Source: an uncultured Ruminococcus sp. (lineage in GTDB: Bacteria; Bacillota_A; Clostridia; Oscillospirales; Acutalibacteraceae). Taken from it: a DNA stretch of 9,580 bases. Positions within the stretch are counted from its first letter, which is position 1, and each line of letters opens with the position of its first letter. The notes beneath the pieces are model-generated. The model made no database searches. It worked only from the letters and a program-made list of their open reading frames with translations, and had not been told where the DNA came from. The stretch is taken from contig CACYEJ010000097.1 of NCBI GenBank assembly GCA_902773395.1, positions 1 through 9,580 of the forward strand, read 5' to 3'. The position numbers and the translations under genes were made by a program. Positions 7,291 through 9,580 of this stretch are shown here, one piece after another.

Positions 7291-8970
7291 TTAGGCATTT
7301 TTTGCACGCTCACGTCTGTTTATCGCGCTGAACAAAGCGTCTACCGACGAATAGATAATATCGTTATTTACGCCGACGCCCCACTCAACATTTCCGTTTT
7401 TATCGGCAATGCTTACGTAGGTAACAGCTTTTGAGTCCATGCCTCTCTCCAGAGCATGCTCCGTATATGAAAGATCACAAATCTCAATGCCAAGCTGATG
7501 TCTTAACGCACGGCTTACCGCACTAAGTCTGCCTGAGCCTTCCGCTTCAATTGTTTTATCTTCGCCGTAGAAGCTCACAACCATTGTTACGTGCATACGC
7601 TCGCCGTCATTAATCTTCTTGAATACAATATCCTTTAAAATAAGCGGTTCCTTGATATTCACAAATTCCTTATAGAATTCGTCGAACACCTCGTTCGGGA
7701 GCATCTCCTTATGGTTGACATCGGAAACATTTTTGATAAAATAGCTTACCTTTTCTCCGAGAGCCTTCGGAAGCGTATATCCGTAGTTATTTTCGAGAAG
7801 ATAGCCTACGCCGCCCTTGCCCGACTGCGAATTAATTCTGATAACATCTGTTTCATACTCTCTGCCAACGTCCGCCGGATCAATCGGAAGATAAGGAATA
7901 GTCCAGCCGGTGAGGTTCTTTTCCTCGTGCCACTTTTTGCCCTTTGCGATAGCGTCCTGATGAGAGCCGGAAAAAGCAGCGAAAACCAAAGCGCCGGCAT
8001 ACGGTGAACGCTCGTTTACCTTCATGCGTGTAACATTTTCATAAAGCTCACATATTGACGGGATATCTGAGAAATCAAGCTCCGGATCAACGCCCTGAGC
8101 AAACATATTCATCGCAACCGTTACGATATCTACATTACCCGTTCTCTCGCCGTTTCCGAAAAGAGTACCCTCAACACGGTCTGCGCCGGCAAGCAAGCCA
8201 AGCTCCGTATCGGCAACGCCGCAGCCACGGTCATTGTGTGGGTGAAGAGAAAGCTCGATAGCATCTCTGTATTTAAGTCTGTCGGACATATACTCAATCT
8301 GGTTAGCGTAGATATGCGGCAGCGAAAGCTCAACCGTTACCGGAAGATTGATAATTGCTTTCTTGTCGGGAGTAGGCTTGAGCACATCAAGCACTGCGTT
8401 GCACACTTCAAGCGCATACTCCGGCTCAGTACCTGTAAACGACTCAGGCGAATACTCAACACGGAAATCAGTGCCCTGCTCCTCCTGCAATCTCTTAATG
8501 AGCTTAGCTCCGTTGACGGCAATCTCCTTAATCTCTTCCTTAGACTTTTTGAAAACCTGCTCTCTTTGCGCATAAGAAGTTGAATTATAAAAATGCACTA
8601 TAGCATTCTTACAGCCTTTAAGAGCATCGAAAGTTTTGAGTATAATATGCTCTCTTGCCTGTGTAAGCACCTGAACCGTAACATCATCGGGAATTCGGTT
8701 TTCGTCAATCAATCTGCGAAGAAAATTGTACTCTGTTTCGCTTGCAGCCGGAAATCCAACTTCAATTTCTTTGAAGCCAATTTTTACCAAAAGCTCAAAA
8801 AAGCTGAGCTTCTCTTCAATGCTCATTGGAATGATAAGCGATTGATTACCGTCACGCAAATCGACTGAACACCATGTAGGCGCTTTGCTGATATATTCCT
8901 TTTTCACCCACTTATACTCTGTGACAGGTGGGTTAAAGTACTGTCTTTGGTATCTTTCAAAATTTTTCAT
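7291..8970 (-). CDS. leuA: 2-isopropylmalate synthase (LeuA2 type)
   Basis: 559 aa, the long LeuA2 class seen in actinobacteria, fungi and some clostridia. Condenses acetyl-CoA with 3-methyl-2-oxobutanoate to 2-isopropylmalate, the first committed leucine step. The N-terminal TIM barrel has the HMGL-like signature SVDLRDGNQSL (catalytic Arg and metal Asp), EVGFPAAS, the metal-binding histidines in SLHPHNDRGCG, and GTLFGNGERTGN. A linker with the LeuA2-like GWTIPYLPIDPADVGR and INSQSGKGGVGY follows, then a C-terminal regulatory (leucine-binding, LeuA dimer) domain over roughly the last 130 residues, including VSRALRHQLGIEI and YVSIADKNGNVEWGVGVN. The ATG at 8970 is chosen because AAGGAG is 9 nt upstream; the ATG at 8991 lies upstream of that SD. 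First gene of the operon, about 90 nt downstream of the T-box terminator. Feedback inhibition by leucine is expected from the family. Confidence 0.97.
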   Translation of the reverse strand: MKNFERYQRQYFNPPVTEYKWVKKEYISKAPTWCSVDLRDGNQSLIIPMSIEEKLSFFELLVKIGFKEIEVGFPAASETEYNFLRRLIDENRIPDDVTVQVLTQAREHIILKTFDALKGCKNAIVHFYNSTSYAQREQVFKKSKEEIKEIAVNGAKLIKRLQEEQGTDFRVEYSPESFTGTEPEYALEVCNAVLDVLKPTPDKKAIINLPVTVELSLPHIYANQIEYMSDRLKYRDAIELSLHPHNDRGCGVADTELGLLAGADRVEGTLFGNGERTGNVDIVTVAMNMFAQGVDPELDFSDIPSICELYENVTRMKVNERSPYAGALVFAAFSGSHQDAIAKGKKWHEEKNLTGWTIPYLPIDPADVGREYETDVIRINSQSGKGGVGYLLENNYGYTLPKALGEKVSYFIKNVSDVNHKEMLPNEVFDEFYKEFVNIKEPLILKDIVFKKINDGERMHVTMVVSFYGEDKTIEAEGSGRLSAVSRALRHQLGIEICDLSYTEHALERGMDSKAVTYVSIADKNGNVEWGVGVNNDIIYSSVDALFSAINRRERAKNA

Positions 8971-9058
8971 ATCACTCTGCTCCTTAAACATTATAAAATC
9001 AAAAACGTTCGTACTGTTTATAATTTTTTAAAGAGGCGGCACAATATAGATAAATGTT

Positions 9059-9096
9059 AAAAAAGTCCCCGTCTTTTATTTCTAAAAGACGAAGAC
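9059..9096 (-). terminator. Intrinsic terminator of the T-box leader
   Basis: On the minus strand the 5' arm starts at 9096 (GTCTTCGTCTTTTA), loop GAAA, 3' arm TAAAAGACGGGGAC, then six T (9064-9059). All 14 positions pair (two G-U). Its 5' arm overlaps the last bases of the antiterminator 3' strand (TTTGGT ending at 9094), so the two structures exclude each other. This is the off state when tRNA-Leu is charged. Confidence 0.9.
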
Positions 9097-9348
9097 CAAA
9101 TAAACATCTCCGTGGTACCACTTTTATTGGTTCTAAACAAACCCACTCTTTTCAGCACAAACAATGCCAACTTCCGGTAACGGGGAAGAACCGTTCTTCC
9201 TACTCTGCCGCACATTCAAAACAGCATTTCAGTTGACCGCTCAAGGGTGAGCTCGGCAAACGGGGCACTGCCGTTTCACATCAACCAACGGCTTTCTGAA
9301 AGTAACTATCCTATGCCTTTTACCCTATCATCGCATTTCAAATTATCT
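9059..9348 (-). ncRNA. T-box leader (leucine-specific, tRNA-sensing riboswitch) of the leuA operon
   Basis: The T-box core is clear on the minus strand: AAAAGTGGTACCACGGAG around 9125-9108, matching the family pattern GTGGNACC. The bulge reads UGGU, complementary to an ACCA acceptor end, as expected for tRNA-Leu with discriminator A. Stem I: GGGT (9325-9322) pairs with ACCC (9248-9245), and GGCA (9317-9314) with TGCC (9258-9255). These enclose a specifier loop whose 3' side reads GAGCTC, then A, with CTC (9251-9249) followed by the usual purine and then TTGAG. The specifier is therefore CTC, a leucine codon read by tRNA-Leu(GAG). A distal hairpin (9292-9270, GCCGTT/AACGGC) and a later perfect hairpin (9200-9184, GGAAGAA/TTCTTCC) follow. 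Antiterminator: ACCAATAAA pairs with TTTATTTGGT across the T-box. Uncharged tRNA-Leu should stabilise the antiterminator and switch on leuA through ilvA. The specifier assignment is a reading by eye but agrees with the downstream gene. Confidence 0.92.
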
Positions 9349-9354
9349 TTATAT

Positions 9355-9383
9355 ATTATATCGCAAATTTTCGGTTGTGTCAA
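9355..9383 (-). promoter_or_regulatory. Consensus sigma-A promoter of the leu operon
   Basis: Minus strand: -35 TTGACA (9383-9378), spacer 17 bp (9377-9361), -10 TATAAT (9360-9355); both hexamers match consensus fully. Transcription should start near 9348, just before T-box stem I. A strong constitutive promoter combined with leader attenuation is the usual T-box arrangement. Confidence 0.9.
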
Positions 9384-9580
9384 CAGTAAATTTCATATTT
9401 ATTTATAAATGTCACGTTGGTGAAGAAGTTTGTTTTTATTTTAGAGGATTATACTCACAAGCGTTAAAATTCAGCACTTTTCTTTCTCAGACTGGCAATT
9501 CGCAAGCTCTTGCCTGTTTTAGTTTTAATCGAAAGATTATATTTTATGGTGTTTTGATTTTTTTCTTAATTTTCTCTAAA
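9384..9580. other. AT-rich region upstream of the leu promoter, no gene seen
   Basis: 197 bp to the window edge with no convincing open frame on either strand. It contains a short inverted repeat (GCAAG CT CTTGC, 9502-9513, nested in GGCAA...TTGCC, 9494-9514). It also contains a minus-strand TATAAT (in GAGTATAATCC, about 9450) without a good -35. The hairpin is followed on the plus strand only by a broken T stretch, so a terminator for a gene entering from the right is not supported. Confidence 0.4.

Noticed and set aside
8236..8583. Open plus-strand frame of 115 aa opposite leuA
   Set aside because: Composition is Leu/Arg/Ser-rich as expected for an antisense shadow of leuA, and no ribosome binding site is seen.
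9017..9044. Possible second promoter downstream of the T-box terminator (TTGTGC, 16 bp, TATAAA on the minus strand)
   Set aside because: The -35 matches only 3 of 6 and the surroundings are AT-rich; it would bypass the T-box, so it needs better evidence than this.
9494..9514. Inverted repeat GGCAA...TTGCC as a terminator of a gene to the right
   Set aside because: Short stem with alternative pairings and only an interrupted T stretch after it; no gene is visible for it to serve.

Overview
The window reads as a low-to-mid GC Firmicutes chromosome, most likely a gut or rumen clostridium of the Ruminococcus/Oscillospiraceae type. This is an inference from three things: a tRNA-sensing T-box leader, AGGAG-type ribosome binding sites with sigma-A promoters, and a mixed leucine pathway (long LeuA2-type synthase with the short, archaeal-type LeuC/LeuD isomerase). 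Every convincing gene lies on the minus strand, so transcription runs from high to low coordinates.

Right part (about 9383 down to 2524): a branched-chain amino acid operon. It starts with a perfect consensus promoter (TTGACA, 17 bp, TATAAT). A T-box leader of about 290 nt follows, whose specifier reads CTC (leucine) and which ends in a strong intrinsic terminator with an overlapping antiterminator. Then come leuA, a small gene of unknown function (141 aa), leuC, leuD, a 211-bp gap with secondary structure, leuB and ilvA. LeuA makes 2-isopropylmalate, LeuCD isomerises it and LeuB oxidises it towards leucine; IlvA deaminates threonine to 2-oxobutyrate for isoleucine.

Middle-left part (about 2505 down to 320): an AT-rich type II restriction-modification cassette. 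A Dam/DpnM-like adenine methyltransferase overlaps, by ATGAGTAA, a 426-aa PD-(D/E)XK restriction endonuclease. The cassette is bracketed by an imperfect 19-bp direct repeat (16 of 19 identical, with a shared 10-bp core TTTGTAAATT). One copy starts at the last base of the ilvA stop codon, the other lies 8 bp beyond the endonuclease stop.

Left edge (232 down to 1): the N-terminal part of ridA behind its own strong promoter. RidA clears the reactive enamine/imine made by threonine deaminase, so the restriction cassette sits exactly between two functionally paired genes, ilvA and ridA. If the cassette were removed at the repeats, ridA would lie about 87 bp after ilvA. The most interesting points are this bracketed cassette, the endonuclease of unassigned specificity, the leucine T-box that also governs ilvA, the unknown gene inside the leu operon, and the structured leuD-leuB gap. 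No tRNA, rRNA, CRISPR array, transposase or origin was seen.
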